From positions 23,150 to 58,178 of the forward strand of contig DKIV01000021.1 in assembly GCA_002454425.1 (NCBI GenBank): 35,029 bases of DNA, in the 5' to 3' direction. Shown one piece after another: positions 8,723-16,465 of this stretch. The notes under the pieces were generated by a model that saw only the letters and a program-made list of their open reading frames with translations, made no database searches and had not been told where the DNA came from. The position numbers and the translations under genes were made by a program. Positions within the stretch are counted from its first letter, which is position 1; the number at the start of each line of letters is the position of its first letter. The stretch is from Sphingobacteriaceae bacterium UBA6709 (GTDB lineage: Bacteria; Bacteroidota; Bacteroidia; Sphingobacteriales; Sphingobacteriaceae).

Positions 8723-9946
8723 ATGCTATTTCTATATAATCTGGGCATAAATACCTATAATCTCCTTCTTCATTTTGCCGCTTTATTCAATAAAAAAGCA
8801 GCCCAATGGGTACATGGACGAAGGGGGCTGCTGAATAAAATCGCTAAGGAATGGAACGGGGAGCAACGTCCTGTATGGTTTCATTTCGCATCGCTGGGCG
8901 AGTTCGAACAGGGACGTCCCCTGCTTGAAGCTTTACGGCGACAGGAGGATATGCCTATTGTTATCACATTCTTCTCGCCATCAGGATATGAATTAAAAAA
9001 AACATACCCCCTGGCAGACAAGGTCTACTATTTACCTATCGACACCACCACAAATGCCAGGAAGTTTGTAGAGCTTATCAATCCACGCATGGCCATATTC
9101 ACGAAATACGAATTTTGGCATAATTACTTCACCGTATTACATGATCGAAAAGTTCCGCTATATGTAATATCCGCGACCTTCAGAAAAAAGCAGGTATTTT
9201 TTAAATGGTACGGAAGCTTTGCACGAAAAACACTCCGCCAGGTTACGCATTTTTTTGTTCAGGATGCTTTCAGCGTCGAGCTTCTGAAAACTATAGGCAT
9301 TGAAAATAGCAGCGTAAGCGGCGATACACGCTTTGACAGGGTAGTTGAAAATGCGAGTACCCCCCGGCATATACCTATAGTTGCCGACTTTTGCCAGGAC
9401 TCTTCAGTCATGGTCGTTGGAAGCAGCTGGCCAAAGGACGAAAGGATCATCAGCGAAATTGTAAAAGATCGCCCTGAATGGAAGTTTGTAATCGCCCCTC
9501 ACGAGATAAAGGAAGATAAACTTAGAGAACTGGAATCACAATTACCAGCAGGTTCTTCGCAACGCTACTCTACAGTAAAAGAAGCGGTTGATGAAAAAGT
9601 TCGTGTGTTGATTATCGACAATGTCGGCATGCTATCTTCTCTTTATCAGTATGCCAGACTTGCCTATATAGGTGGTGGATTTGGCGTGGGCATACACAAT
9701 ACGCTTGAGGCCGCGGCATATGGTGTCCCTGTAATATTTGGACCAAACTACCATCGCTTTATCGAAGCCAGGGAGCTTATAAGATGTGGGGCTGGCTTCT
9801 CCATCGATGACCTGGACAGCATGCGCGTAGTTGTTAAAAAAATGCAATACGATAAGTTTATAGATCGCGCATCGGAAGCTGCGGCAGAATACGTAAGAAA
9901 GAATAAAGGCGCTACCTCAATAATTATGGAAAAGATTCTGAACTAA
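8723..9946 (+). CDS. waaA: 3-deoxy-D-manno-octulosonic acid (KDO) transferase
   Basis: A 407-residue GT30 enzyme that adds KDO from CMP-KDO to lipid A precursors at the inner membrane. It has an N-terminal hydrophobic anchor (about residues 3-22), F-H-F-A-S-L-G-E-F-E-Q-G with the proposed catalytic base Glu60, and the E-F-W-H-N-Y motif. The C-terminal nucleotide-binding half contains G-G-G-F-G-V-G-I-H-N-T-L-E-A-A-A-Y-G and G-P-N-Y-H-R-F. Length is typical. Whether it adds one or two KDO residues cannot be told from sequence. It is divergent from the nucleotide-sugar cluster, which fits a shared role in outer-membrane glycan assembly, and convergent with hemH across a strong hairpin. Confidence 0.95.
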   Translation: MLFLYNLGINTYNLLLHFAALFNKKAAQWVHGRRGLLNKIAKEWNGEQRPVWFHFASLGEFEQGRPLLEALRRQEDMPIVITFFSPSGYELKKTYPLADKVYYLPIDTTTNARKFVELINPRMAIFTKYEFWHNYFTVLHDRKVPLYVISATFRKKQVFFKWYGSFARKTLRQVTHFFVQDAFSVELLKTIGIENSSVSGDTRFDRVVENASTPRHIPIVADFCQDSSVMVVGSSWPKDERIISEIVKDRPEWKFVIAPHEIKEDKLRELESQLPAGSSQRYSTVKEAVDEKVRVLIIDNVGMLSSLYQYARLAYIGGGFGVGIHNTLEAAAYGVPVIFGPNYHRFIEARELIRCGAGFSIDDLDSMRVVVKKMQYDKFIDRASEAAAEYVRKNKGATSIIMEKILN

Positions 9947-9950
9947 GCAT

Positions 9951-9995
9951 CATCACCGGGCGGATTTTGGGGATATCCGAATTCGCCCGGTGATG
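9951..9995. terminator. Bidirectional terminator hairpin between waaA and hemH
   Basis: A perfect 12-bp GC-rich inverted repeat, CATCACCGGGCG (9951-9962) and CGCCCGGTGATG (9984-9995), fills the gap between the two convergent stop codons. T-rich tracts are weak, but position and stem strength favour a terminator. Confidence 0.75.
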
Positions 9996-10005
9996 AACAA
10001 AAATG

Positions 10006-11019
10006 CTATGCTTGCGCCATCATGGCGAGACAATCAACCCAACGCGGATTATCGTTCAGGCTTTCTACAAGCTGTAATTTCTCCCCGCCTAACTGCCGGA
10101 ATTCCAATTCATATTCTTCAGCGATCTCATAGATCGTTTCAAGACAGTCGGCAACAAAGGCAGGACTAAATACCATGAGCCGCTTCGTGCCGTTCTTTGC
10201 CAAAGAATGAATGACATCGCTGGTATAAGGTTGCGCCCATGGATCTTTTCCCAACCTCGATTGGAAGGTTACCGTATATTTATCGTCGGGAATACCAAGC
10301 TTAGCAGCTATTAGTCGGGCGGTCTGATAACATTGCGCTGAATAGCAGAACTTGTTAGCTCCGGTAATCTGCTTGCAGCAGTCGGCAGACTTGAGGCAAT
10401 GAACCCCTGTATCATCGGCTTTTACAAGCTGTCGCTGCGGGAGACCATGGAAGCTGAACACGAAGTGTTCAAAACTATCGACATCATGAACCCGGGCATT
10501 ATCCGCGTAGATATCCAGCATTCCATCCAGGTCATAATAGGAATTCACAAACGACATGTCCGGAATAGTCTGCCATCGGCTTACAATCTCCATGACACGT
10601 TGATGTACTGATCCTGTTGTAGCTGAAGCATATTGAGGAAACAAAGGTATTACCTTTATTGAGCGTACACCGGCACGCTTAAGCTTGTCAAGCGCTACGT
10701 CTATGGATGGATTCTGATAGCGCATGCCCAGCTCTACGCACCATTCCTCACCCAATTTCTCCTGCAGGAGCTCTCTCACCCGCGCGCTATAATACATAAG
10801 GGGAGAGCCATTCTCGGTCCACACTTTCTGATAAGTCGCAGCGGACTTAGGTCCTCTAAAAGGAACGATGATCCCTTTAACAAGCAACGTCCTGCCAATA
10901 GCGTTTATATCGATAACACGCTCATCCATTAAAAACTCGTCCAGATAACGTCTTACGTCTTTAACGGAAGGACTGTCGGGAGTGCCTAAATTTACAAGTA
11001 ATATACCTTTTTTGTCCAT
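10006..11019 (-). CDS. hemH: Ferrochelatase
   Basis: A 337-residue enzyme that inserts ferrous iron into protoporphyrin IX, the last step of classical heme synthesis. It has N-L-G-T-P-D-S-P at residues 10-17, the catalytic His191 in S-F-H-G-L-P, the T-F-Q-S-R-L-G region, and the conserved D-C-L-E-T with Glu294. An unusual feature is a cysteine-rich stretch just after the catalytic histidine: Cys208, Cys214, Cys215, Cys225 and Cys230. In some bacterial ferrochelatases internal cysteines in this area bind a [2Fe-2S] cluster, so one is possible here. No other heme gene is adjacent. A -7 box lies 10 bases before the ATG. Confidence 0.95.
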   Translation of the reverse strand: MDKKGILLVNLGTPDSPSVKDVRRYLDEFLMDERVIDINAIGRTLLVKGIIVPFRGPKSAATYQKVWTENGSPLMYYSARVRELLQEKLGEEWCVELGMRYQNPSIDVALDKLKRAGVRSIKVIPLFPQYASATTGSVHQRVMEIVSRWQTIPDMSFVNSYYDLDGMLDIYADNARVHDVDSFEHFVFSFHGLPQRQLVKADDTGVHCLKSADCCKQITGANKFCYSAQCYQTARLIAAKLGIPDDKYTVTFQSRLGKDPWAQPYTSDVIHSLAKNGTKRLMVFSPAFVADCLETIYEIAEEYELEFRQLGGEKLQLVESLNDNPRWVDCLAMMAQA

Positions 11020-11029
11020 GATGAAGGTT

Positions 11030-11037
11030 CAAAGATA
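11030..11037 (-). promoter_or_regulatory. -7 promoter element of hemH
   Basis: The minus strand reads TATCTTTG (TAnnTTTG) 10 bases before the hemH ATG, with a TTTG 16 bases further upstream that could serve as the -33 element. Transcription would start only a few bases before the start codon. Confidence 0.55.
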
Positions 11038-11161
11038 AGACATAAGGCTATGCCAAAGCAACATGAAAGACGGCAAGCTGAAATATTAACAAGACGCTGA
11101 CCCGGATCTTAGGTATATAAAATAATTCCCGCAACACGCCTTTAGCAATAAAGCCTTCGAA

Positions 11162-12010
11162 TTAGAAGTTTTCAAGCGCCGCCTTAACATTTTGCATTAA
11201 CCACATGGGAGTAGATGTAGCTCCGCAGATACCCACTTTATCATTTTCAGAAAACACAGCGGAATCCAGCTCCTCAACAGAAGACACAAAATAGGTTTCA
11301 GGATTATACTTTTTGCAAACTTCGTAAAGCACCTTGCCATTGGAAGATTTCTTGCCCGATACAAAAATGATCTTATCGAAATTCAACACAAAGGATCGAA
11401 GTTCTTCATTCCGGTTTGATACCTGGCGGCAGATCGTATCATTAGCGGTCACCTCATATCCCCGCTCTATCAGTTCTTCCTTTATCTGGTAGAATTTTTC
11501 AGTACTCTTAGTGGTCTGACTATAAAGAGTGATCTTCTTAGGAAGATCTACGTTATCAAGTTCGGCGATATCCTGAAAAACAAGCGCGTTATTATCTGTC
11601 TGCCCTTGCAGGCCAATAACTTCAGCATGCCCGTGTTTACCAAAAATAATGATGTTCTCCTGATCTTCGTAGGAGGTCTTAATACGATTCTGAAGCTTAA
11701 GCACCACCGGGCATGATGCATCTATAAGGGTAATATTGTTGGTTAGCGCCATCTTATAGGTCTCCGGAGCTTCACCATGGGCTCTGATTAACACCTTTTC
11801 GCCTTCAAGCTCCGCTAACTTCTCATGATCTATGATCCGTAATCCTTTGGCTTTCAACCGCTCTACCTCTTCGTCATTATGCACAATGTCGCCCAGACAA
11901 TATAAATAGCCGTCTTGTTCTAAAATTTCCTCTGCCATATCAATGGCATAAACTACTCCAAAACAAAACCCGGAGTGCGTATCAATAACTACCTGAAGAT
12001 TTTTTCCCAT
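11162..12010 (-). CDS. ispH: 4-hydroxy-3-methylbut-2-enyl diphosphate reductase
   Basis: A 282-residue iron-sulfur enzyme for the last step of the methylerythritol phosphate pathway, making IPP and DMAPP. The three cluster cysteines are Cys16 (H-S-G-F-C-F-G-V), Cys100 (D-A-S-C-P-V-V) and Cys194 (N-D-T-I-C-R-Q-V-S-N-R). The S-Q-T-T-K-S motif and the C-terminal G-A-T-S-T-P are present. I chose the ATG at 12010: the alternative TTG at 12037 would add nine residues absent from most family members and would lie upstream of a putative -7 box. It is a stand-alone IspH, not fused to another domain. Confidence 0.94.
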   Translation of the reverse strand: MGKNLQVVIDTHSGFCFGVVYAIDMAEEILEQDGYLYCLGDIVHNDEEVERLKAKGLRIIDHEKLAELEGEKVLIRAHGEAPETYKMALTNNITLIDASCPVVLKLQNRIKTSYEDQENIIIFGKHGHAEVIGLQGQTDNNALVFQDIAELDNVDLPKKITLYSQTTKSTEKFYQIKEELIERGYEVTANDTICRQVSNRNEELRSFVLNFDKIIFVSGKKSSNGKVLYEVCKKYNPETYFVSSVEELDSAVFSENDKVGICGATSTPMWLMQNVKAALENF

Positions 12011-12024
12011 ACCCTGATTAAATG

Positions 12025-12032
12025 CAAAATTA
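12025..12032 (-). promoter_or_regulatory. -7 promoter element of ispH
   Basis: The minus strand reads TAATTTTG (TAnnTTTG) 14 bases before the ATG at 12010. If used, the leader is under ten bases and the upstream TTG at 12037 cannot be the start. Confidence 0.45.
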
Positions 12033-12112
12033 AACAAATTAGTTTGACTTAAACAGCGTTATACGTCAGACATGCCACTCGTTACTCAAAACTGACGCTT
12101 GCCGATGCCGAA

Positions 12113-13255
12113 CTAGCCGGCCTTAACCTTTCGGCCTTTCCATATTAGCGAATGCCGGATAGCGTTAAACATGGCCCCCAAAACTATAACAACGAGGCCT
12201 AGCATCTGCAAGGGGTGCAAAATAATGTTCAGAAGTGCGCTTTCCCGGCTTTGAAGAGAAACCATCAACCTGATTAATATCATCAGACCGATGGCAAAAG
12301 ATAATAGGCGAATGTCCAGATAGACATATATGAAAACCGGTCCCAAAACGGATAATAACACAAAGCACAAGATCGCGGCGATATTGCCTCTAAATGCGGT
12401 CAGCAGTCCTCTGACTGCTGTTTGCAAAGTATCTGCCATGGAGCGACGCAGTGAATAAACAAGAAACCCATTCGCCAGCAGCGTTTCTGCTTTATATCGG
12501 TACGCTTTAACGAGCTTCATAAGGTACAAATCTTCCGACATTTCGTTCTTAACCTGGGCATGCCACTGATGCTCCTTATACAGAGCTGCGTCAAATACCA
12601 TACATTGCCCACTGGCAGCAGAGAAAAATGTTGAGGAGGACAATCGTACAAGACGTATCGGCAATAAGGTTAACAATAACCAATGCATCAACGGAATAAT
12701 CAGATACTCAGCAAGAGAATGAAGTCGTTGATCCGGAAATAAACTCAGCAACCCCAAGCCATTCATTTTCATGCGGAACACCGCATGATTGAAGAAGCCC
12801 CGCTGAGGCATCACACCAACATCAATGAAAAATAAATATCTCCCCTTGGCAACCTTCGCCAACTGATGGCAAGCATAATTTTTCCCCGACCAGTCTGCTG
12901 GAAGATCTTTCCCCTCAATCACACGGATGCGGTCATCCCCGGAACTTAGCTGCCTTAATTTAGATAAGGTATTGTCAGTAGAATTATCGTCGAGAAATAC
13001 AAGCTCATATTCCTTGTAGTCCTGAGCCTTAACCCGCTCAACCAACGCTTCAACATTAGTCTCCTCATTTCTCACGGGCACCAATATGGAGATAAGATCC
13101 CTTTGGCGCTGACGTACAGCGATAAGCTTAGGGTTCGATATAAAGTTAAATAGCGTGATAGCAAACCGCAGAATAAGAAAAAAGAAAACTACATAGAAAA
13201 TGATCATAACGTTTACAGGAAACCCAACCCTTGCATGAAGATAAGAGGTTCCCAT
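12113..13255 (-). CDS. Membrane glycosyltransferase, family GT2
   Basis: A 380-residue protein with an N-terminal membrane helix (about residues 16-38), a GT-A catalytic domain and a C-terminal hydrophobic block (about 290-365). The nucleotide-sugar motifs I-L-V-P-V-R-N-E-E and F-L-D-D-N-S-T-D-N-T are intact, and L-P-A-D-W-S-G-K-N-Y-A resembles the CrtQ-like branch that includes carotenoid and lipid glycosyltransferases. The region where DXD is expected reads F-F-I-D-V-G-V (residues 143-149), so the second Asp is replaced by Gly147. An S-E-D-L (240-243) can supply the catalytic base. Acceptor unknown. Neighbours (ispH before it, the SusCD locus after it) hint at an isoprenoid-linked acceptor, but that is weak. 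Confidence 0.8.
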   Translation of the reverse strand: MGTSYLHARVGFPVNVMIIFYVVFFFLILRFAITLFNFISNPKLIAVRQRQRDLISILVPVRNEETNVEALVERVKAQDYKEYELVFLDDNSTDNTLSKLRQLSSGDDRIRVIEGKDLPADWSGKNYACHQLAKVAKGRYLFFIDVGVMPQRGFFNHAVFRMKMNGLGLLSLFPDQRLHSLAEYLIIPLMHWLLLTLLPIRLVRLSSSTFFSAASGQCMVFDAALYKEHQWHAQVKNEMSEDLYLMKLVKAYRYKAETLLANGFLVYSLRRSMADTLQTAVRGLLTAFRGNIAAILCFVLLSVLGPVFIYVYLDIRLLSFAIGLMILIRLMVSLQSRESALLNIILHPLQMLGLVVIVLGAMFNAIRHSLIWKGRKVKAG

Positions 13256-13343
13256 ATCTTAACAAAAGATTTCTGGCTAAAAGCAAGCTTCGCTGTGGTG
13301 TGGCACATCTCCCGGCATATCACTTAGCACCTTATTACGCCAT

Positions 13344-16300
13344 TTAAAGTTTTAACATATTAAGTAATAGTTGCTGGCCCACTACATTCGCCCGGTTACC
13401 TCCGCTGGTGTTAAATGTATTCATTGATTCATTCATTCCATCCGTATCAACTGCAGTTAATTTTCCATTCGCTTTAAGACAGGAGGGGATATCCAGAGAG
13501 GATATCACAATCTTTCCATTTCCCACAGGAATTACTGACAGCGCGGAGAACACTTCTTTCTTATGATCAGAAACGCAGCCGACAAGCGTTTCTCCATTTA
13601 CAATGCGGAGCCCTATACGCCGACGATTATAGGCGGCAAAGCACTGATACTCCCAATTAAACACACAATTTACAGGAAGGCCTGCAAACACCGGATGCTC
13701 CCGATTAAAGAAGTTTCCTCCATACCATGAACGGCCTAATGGTTTTGCACCCCGATAATCCAGCACCTCTTTATCCGCGAGAAATTCCGCCCAACGCTCC
13801 ACATTATCAACAATAATAAGCGTATGTCCCTGATGTACCCATTCAATAAGATCGCTCATGCCGCTACCCCATTGCTGCGGCTCAAAAGCACCGGCAAGTA
13901 AGTAGTCGCCCTGCGGTTTACCTCCCGTATAAATCTTATATCTTAAGCCTGCAGTCTTCATGAAACGCTGTAAGGTTCCAGTTGTGTCGGCCACCGAGCC
14001 CTGGTCTAAGATCCCGCTCTTATCCAGCTTTACGGAAAAAATCGAATCACTGCCATTTGTTACCAAACGGCCTCTTTCTAGTAATTGCGCCTCGATACGG
14101 ATGTATCCCGCGGAAGGAACAACGAGCTTCCACCCATAACTCAAAGGCTGTCCGTAGGTGTTGCCCCCAGCAACATTAACACGATCCTCTTTGCTTGAAA
14201 TGTTTCGTCCCTGACTGTCCAGCGCTTTAAGCCTCAGCACATAATTCCCTTTAATGTTGCGCTCATTAACAATATAAACATCCACCGTAGCGGTGTCCTC
14301 CGTGGCAAGCACCTTTCGGTTTAACTTTACCGCCAGATATAAAGGCTTATTATAGCGGGCAATTAAGTCAGGATCACCTTTAGGATTTCGGTAGTTATCA
14401 ACTACTCCCGAGTGGTTCTCAAGTTTCATACTCTCCCAACCGTTGATAGCATAGCCATCAACGATATTGTTCATGCGTATATTTTCTATAATCCGTCCCT
14501 GATAATAATAAGCCACATTTCCCATCGCTTTTGTAAGCTGATCTACAGAAGTAAAAGCCTTGTCGAACTTATACTCCTTTAGAAAGCGAGCGTATGAATC
14601 ATACCACGCCAAATAATCAGCACCCTCCCAGCCCGGGGTGCTCTTATTCTTTAAAATCGCTTCTCTGATAAGTTGCAGTCGCGGAGGAGTGCCAATGGCT
14701 CCATCCTCCCCATAAAAGATAATCTCATTTTTATGATCTGAAAACCGATGGTAATTATCCTTTCCCACATACAGGTTATCATGATATACCCCCGGCCCCC
14801 CGGCGTGATGCCTGTCATACCACCCATAATCCCGAAAACTCGTATCCCGCGCCTCCAGATGGAGCTTGAAGCGCGCATCGGGCCTCTCAACAGGATTATC
14901 GCCATTACTTGAATTATAGGTCATCAGCCGACTCGGATCCAGCGTATGTCCCAGGCGCATTTGACGGTAGTCCTCAGCCTGCGGATACGCACCCCGCTCG
15001 TTGTGCATGTTATAAATTATTAAGCTTGGATGACTCCGGTCCCGCACAATCATCCGGGTAAGTTTCTCATTCCGATAGGCGAAATAGAACTTTGATTGCA
15101 GGTTATTATCATTAAACCGGTTTGCAGGATATTGATTACCTCCCGGCTCCTCATAGTACAACAGTCCTAACTCGTCAGCATAGTCGAGCACCGCGGGTTG
15201 CGAAACCGCGCGGTGAAAGTTCAGCATATTCAATCCCAGATTTTTTGCCGTCTCCACCTGCTTCCGTGCCATTTCATTTCCCGGAGCGATTCCATTCTCC
15301 GGCCAGAAGCTCCAGGAAATAGCCGTCCGAAGTACAATGCGTTTTCCGTTTAAATAAAACTGACGATCTCCCTTAACATCCCTGATCTCAAACCAACGAA
15401 AGCCGAAACGTTTCTCCGATTCATCAGCGCCCAGACGGACCTTAACCTTGTATAACGCAGGAGATTCGATACTCCATAAACGCGCCTTCTCAACTTTTAT
15501 ACGTCTGGTAAAATCCGATATCCCCTCCCTCAGGTGCTGTACGGGCATTCGTTGTTCAAAAACAATCTTATTGGTCTTATCCTCAACAACAACAATATCC
15601 AGCGTTCTGGAAGCATTAACCTTACCGGAATTACAAATAGCAACCTTAATCTCCACTTGACGTGGGTCCGGCATATTTTGAACAAAGACATCATCGATAT
15701 ATACCGGATCTGAGGCCTCCAACTTTACCTCCCCCGTGATGCCGCCAAAGCCGTGAGATGGATTCGTAAGATACTTTCCCCAGGCGTAAACCTGAGAATC
15801 TTTCCAGTTAAAGTTACCATTGGGATCGGTGATCCTAAAGGCGATTTCATTCGCCTGTCCGAACTTCACAAATGACGTGATGTCTATATCAAAAGGAGTA
15901 CCATTGACCAGATCATAGCCGGCAAGCTTCCTGTTAATAAAGACTTCAGCCCTGAACCTGACAGATCCCACCCTAAGCAGAACGTGCTTTCCCTGCCATG
16001 ACGCTGGTACCCTCGCCTCGGTTACAAACCAGGAGACACCAACATAATTACCGTTAACTCCAAATCCATCACCCCTTCTGTTCCATAACTCACCTTCTAC
16101 GGTAGCAGGAATGCGAACACCTCTCTTATCCGGCGCATCTAAAAGACTCCAGCCTTCCGTAGGATTATTAACAGGCAGTTGAGCAATATTTACAGGCGGC
16201 AAGTAAAGCGTATCATCCTCCCAATGGGCCTGCTTATCGAGAGTGATATTCCAGGCATGATTTGATAAACTCAGTTGCTCACGCTGCTGCGCCGCTCCCT

Positions 16301-16364
16301 GCAAGCTCAACATTGTCATAAAAGACGATAAGAATGAACAGAACAAACAATATTTACGGTACAT
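13344..16364 (-). CDS. GH2-like glycoside hydrolase with a C-terminal amidotransferase-like domain
   Basis: A 1006-residue exported enzyme and third gene of the SusCD locus. After a signal peptide (cleavage near residue 25) come a jelly-roll sugar-binding domain (about 85-215), an immunoglobulin-like domain (about 222-328) and a GH2-type TIM barrel from about 333. In family terms Glu456 in Y-N-M-H-N-E-R-G is the likely acid/base and Glu553 in I-F-Y-G-E-D-G-A the likely nucleophile, although the usual S-E is G-E here. After another beta-rich region, residues about 790-960 resemble the class I glutamine amidotransferase-like folds attached to some glycosidases, with no evident catalytic Cys-His pair. 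It probably removes a terminal sugar, such as beta-galactose or mannose, from glycans imported by SusC/SusD. Exact specificity cannot be read from sequence. Confidence 0.85.
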   Translation of the reverse strand: MYRKYCLFCSFLSSFMTMLSLQGAAQQREQLSLSNHAWNITLDKQAHWEDDTLYLPPVNIAQLPVNNPTEGWSLLDAPDKRGVRIPATVEGELWNRRGDGFGVNGNYVGVSWFVTEARVPASWQGKHVLLRVGSVRFRAEVFINRKLAGYDLVNGTPFDIDITSFVKFGQANEIAFRITDPNGNFNWKDSQVYAWGKYLTNPSHGFGGITGEVKLEASDPVYIDDVFVQNMPDPRQVEIKVAICNSGKVNASRTLDIVVVEDKTNKIVFEQRMPVQHLREGISDFTRRIKVEKARLWSIESPALYKVKVRLGADESEKRFGFRWFEIRDVKGDRQFYLNGKRIVLRTAISWSFWPENGIAPGNEMARKQVETAKNLGLNMLNFHRAVSQPAVLDYADELGLLYYEEPGGNQYPANRFNDNNLQSKFYFAYRNEKLTRMIVRDRSHPSLIIYNMHNERGAYPQAEDYRQMRLGHTLDPSRLMTYNSSNGDNPVERPDARFKLHLEARDTSFRDYGWYDRHHAGGPGVYHDNLYVGKDNYHRFSDHKNEIIFYGEDGAIGTPPRLQLIREAILKNKSTPGWEGADYLAWYDSYARFLKEYKFDKAFTSVDQLTKAMGNVAYYYQGRIIENIRMNNIVDGYAINGWESMKLENHSGVVDNYRNPKGDPDLIARYNKPLYLAVKLNRKVLATEDTATVDVYIVNERNIKGNYVLRLKALDSQGRNISSKEDRVNVAGGNTYGQPLSYGWKLVVPSAGYIRIEAQLLERGRLVTNGSDSIFSVKLDKSGILDQGSVADTTGTLQRFMKTAGLRYKIYTGGKPQGDYLLAGAFEPQQWGSGMSDLIEWVHQGHTLIIVDNVERWAEFLADKEVLDYRGAKPLGRSWYGGNFFNREHPVFAGLPVNCVFNWEYQCFAAYNRRRIGLRIVNGETLVGCVSDHKKEVFSALSVIPVGNGKIVISSLDIPSCLKANGKLTAVDTDGMNESMNTFNTSGGNRANVVGQQLLLNMLKL

Positions 16365-16465
16365 GAGATTGGGTTTGATTGGTAAAAAGTTGAAAGAGAT
16401 CCGGAAGGCATGAATATCCCTGAAGATATCCCATAGCTTCTTCCGGACTCAGAATCAACACAGCT

